Below are positions 62,977 through 64,000 of a DNA stretch of 64,000 nt, piece after piece. Both the position numbers and the translations under genes were made by a program. This DNA comes from Planomicrobium stackebrandtii (GTDB lineage: Bacteria > Bacillota > Bacilli > Bacillales_A > Planococcaceae), in the NCBI RefSeq assembly GCF_030814955.1, contig NZ_JAUSWB010000001.1:248001-312000 (forward strand), given 5' to 3'. Within the stretch, counting starts at the first letter, position 1. Every line of letters starts with the position of its first letter. The notes below the pieces were generated by a model. It was not told where the DNA came from, did no database searches, and worked only from the letters and a program-made list of their open reading frames with translations.

Positions 62977-63621
62977 ATGAAAGTGTTGGTAGTAGGGGCA
63001 AATGGACAAATTGGACGTCATTTTGTAAAAATGCTGGCAGACAGCGAAGACCATACACCAAAAGCGATGATCCGCAAAGAAGAGCAAATCAGTTTTTTTA
63101 ATGGATTAGGCGTCGAATCTGTTTTAACCAGTCTTGAAGGCAGTGTAGAGGAAATTGCAGATGCTATGGCAGACTGCGATGCCGTCGTATTTGCAGCCGG
63201 CAGCGGCGGTGCGACAGGTGCTGATAAAACTTTGCTTATTGATTTGGATGGTGCAGCGAAAACCATTGAAGCAGCTGAACAAACCGGAACTGAACGCTTT
63301 CTCATGATCAGTGCCATCAATGCCGATAAACGGGAAATGTGGAAAGAAGACATGGCCTATTATTATGTCGCCAAGCACCACGCTGATAACATTTTACGGG
63401 CTAGTGGCTTGGTCTATACGATTATCCGGCCAGGCTTGTTGACCAACGATCCGGGGACTGGCAAGATTTTAGCAACTGAAAATCTCGATTCCGGTGAAAT
63501 TCCACGGGAAGATGTAGCACGTGTGTTGTTTCATTCTCTTGCAAATGAACATGTCTACAATAAGACTTTTGAAATTGTATCAGGTGATGACAATATAGCG
63601 GATGCACTTAATCAACTTTAA
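62977..63621 (+). CDS. yhfK: YhfK-like NAD(P)-binding oxidoreductase
   Basis: A 214-residue atypical short-chain dehydrogenase/NmrA-like protein with the Rossmann motif VVGANGQIGRHF (about 5-16), FAAGSGGATGADKTLLIDLDG (about 70-90) and the YYYVAKHHADNILRASGL region with the Tyr-Lys pair (about 128-145). It resembles B. subtilis YhfK. Substrate unknown; related proteins sense redox state or reduce sugars. The ATG at 62977 follows a GAGGGGCTGATTGGG purine stretch. Confidence 0.9.
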   Translation: MKVLVVGANGQIGRHFVKMLADSEDHTPKAMIRKEEQISFFNGLGVESVLTSLEGSVEEIADAMADCDAVVFAAGSGGATGADKTLLIDLDGAAKTIEAAEQTGTERFLMISAINADKREMWKEDMAYYYVAKHHADNILRASGLVYTIIRPGLLTNDPGTGKILATENLDSGEIPREDVARVLFHSLANEHVYNKTFEIVSGDDNIADALNQL

Positions 63622-63637
63622 CCATCTTAAATACATG

Positions 63638-63685
63638 CTATGAAAAACAAGCCACTAATTAATTCAGTGGCTTGTTTTTCATAGC
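63638..63685. terminator. Bidirectional terminator, 20-bp stem
   Basis: Arms 63638-63657 and 63666-63685 (GCTATGAAAAACAAGCCACT and its complement) around an 8-nt loop between convergent genes. Confidence 0.93.
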
Positions 63686-63931
63686 TTATGATACTGTTTT
63701 CAAGTTTTTGATACCCAACACCAACTGGAACACAAACGCAATCGAGCACAAAGCGATTGCCGCATAGCCGAGTCCGCCAATCGGCGTCATCAGAAATGTC
63801 TGGATAACCAATAAGGCCATCATTAAAGCGATGCCAAAATTCACAATGTACGGCTTATCGTAATATTTCTTGGAGGCAATTCCTACAAAAATCGCCACGG
63901 CAATAATCAAAATCAATAAAAGACTCCCCAT
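63686..63931 (-). CDS. Small three-span membrane protein
   Basis: An 81-residue hydrophobic protein with three segments (LLLILIIAVAIFVGIAS, about 4-20; IVNFGIALMMALLVIQTFLM, about 28-48; GLGYAAIALCSIAFVFQLVL, about 52-72) and a KNLK tail. ATG 63931 follows GGGTGAGGGAGAAA; an ATG at 63943 precedes that site. The gene may continue a transcript from outside the window. Not recognised. Confidence 0.72.
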   Translation of the reverse strand: MGSLLLILIIAVAIFVGIASKKYYDKPYIVNFGIALMMALLVIQTFLMTPIGGLGYAAIALCSIAFVFQLVLGIKNLKTVS

Positions 63932-64000
63932 TTTCTCCCTCACCCTTTTGCTTTGTCTTCCATAATTCTAGCATTTATCCCCCTCCTCCGATAGAGCATG

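Overview
The window looks like chromosomal DNA of a low-to-mid GC Firmicute of the Planococcaceae (Planococcus or a close relative). The evidence is Bacillus-type ribosome binding sites (AGGAGG) with many GTG and TTG starts, sigma-A promoters, Gram-positive riboswitches, and gene strings in Bacillus subtilis order: yojN-yojO beside odhAB, thyA-dfrA-plsC-ypjP, ypmR-ypmS-msrA-msrB-yozE, ypgQ-ypgR and ypeQ-ypdP-ypdQ. I see no prophage, insertion sequence, CRISPR array, rRNA or tRNA gene. Species assignment is inference.

Region 1-9,900: a FAD-linked oxidase (cut by the left edge) diverges from a FadR-type regulator across a TTGGTCCTACCAA operator. Then come a broken DUF4097 gene, an M48 protease fused to ankyrin repeats, an adenine riboswitch driving a PbuE-type purine efflux pump, a TerF-like vWA protein, and a TPP riboswitch driving ykoFEDC, a thiamine-precursor importer.

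Region 9,900-25,900: mostly short transcription units. They include a near-perfect Fur box ahead of an unexplained leader, a single-domain Spo0M, an AI-2E family permease, an LCP wall-polymer ligase, MsrA, an exporter, the ABC-F protein YkpA, two cold-shock-domain genes (one with a terminator-like hairpin in its leader), XpaC-TelA, YojO-YojN and DedA.

Region 25,900-38,400: odhA-odhB (TCA cycle) behind Rex-like and cre-like sites; a murG-dapF-diguanylate cyclase operon that puts wall synthesis beside c-di-GMP; a MATE exporter; a COG0523 metal GTPase; and the CtpA protease.

Region 38,400-47,950: an array of three 125-bp repeat units abuts deoD. Then yozE, msrB, a second msrA, ypmS, ypmR, degV, plsC, dfrA, thyA, ypjP, a 25-residue membrane peptide, a methyltransferase and bacilliredoxin.

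Region 47,950-64,000: AT-rich stretches with tiny membrane proteins, two copies of a second dispersed repeat, the NAD-salvage pair pnuC-nadR, ypgR-yfmR-ypgQ, another csp, a preQ1 riboswitch driving ypdP, an RNase HI-like protein, a soluble-glucose-dehydrogenase-like lipoprotein, a GNAT plus S66 peptidase pair, and YhfK. Most functions are housekeeping. The less ordinary content lies in RNA regulation, micro-ORFs and dispersed repeats.
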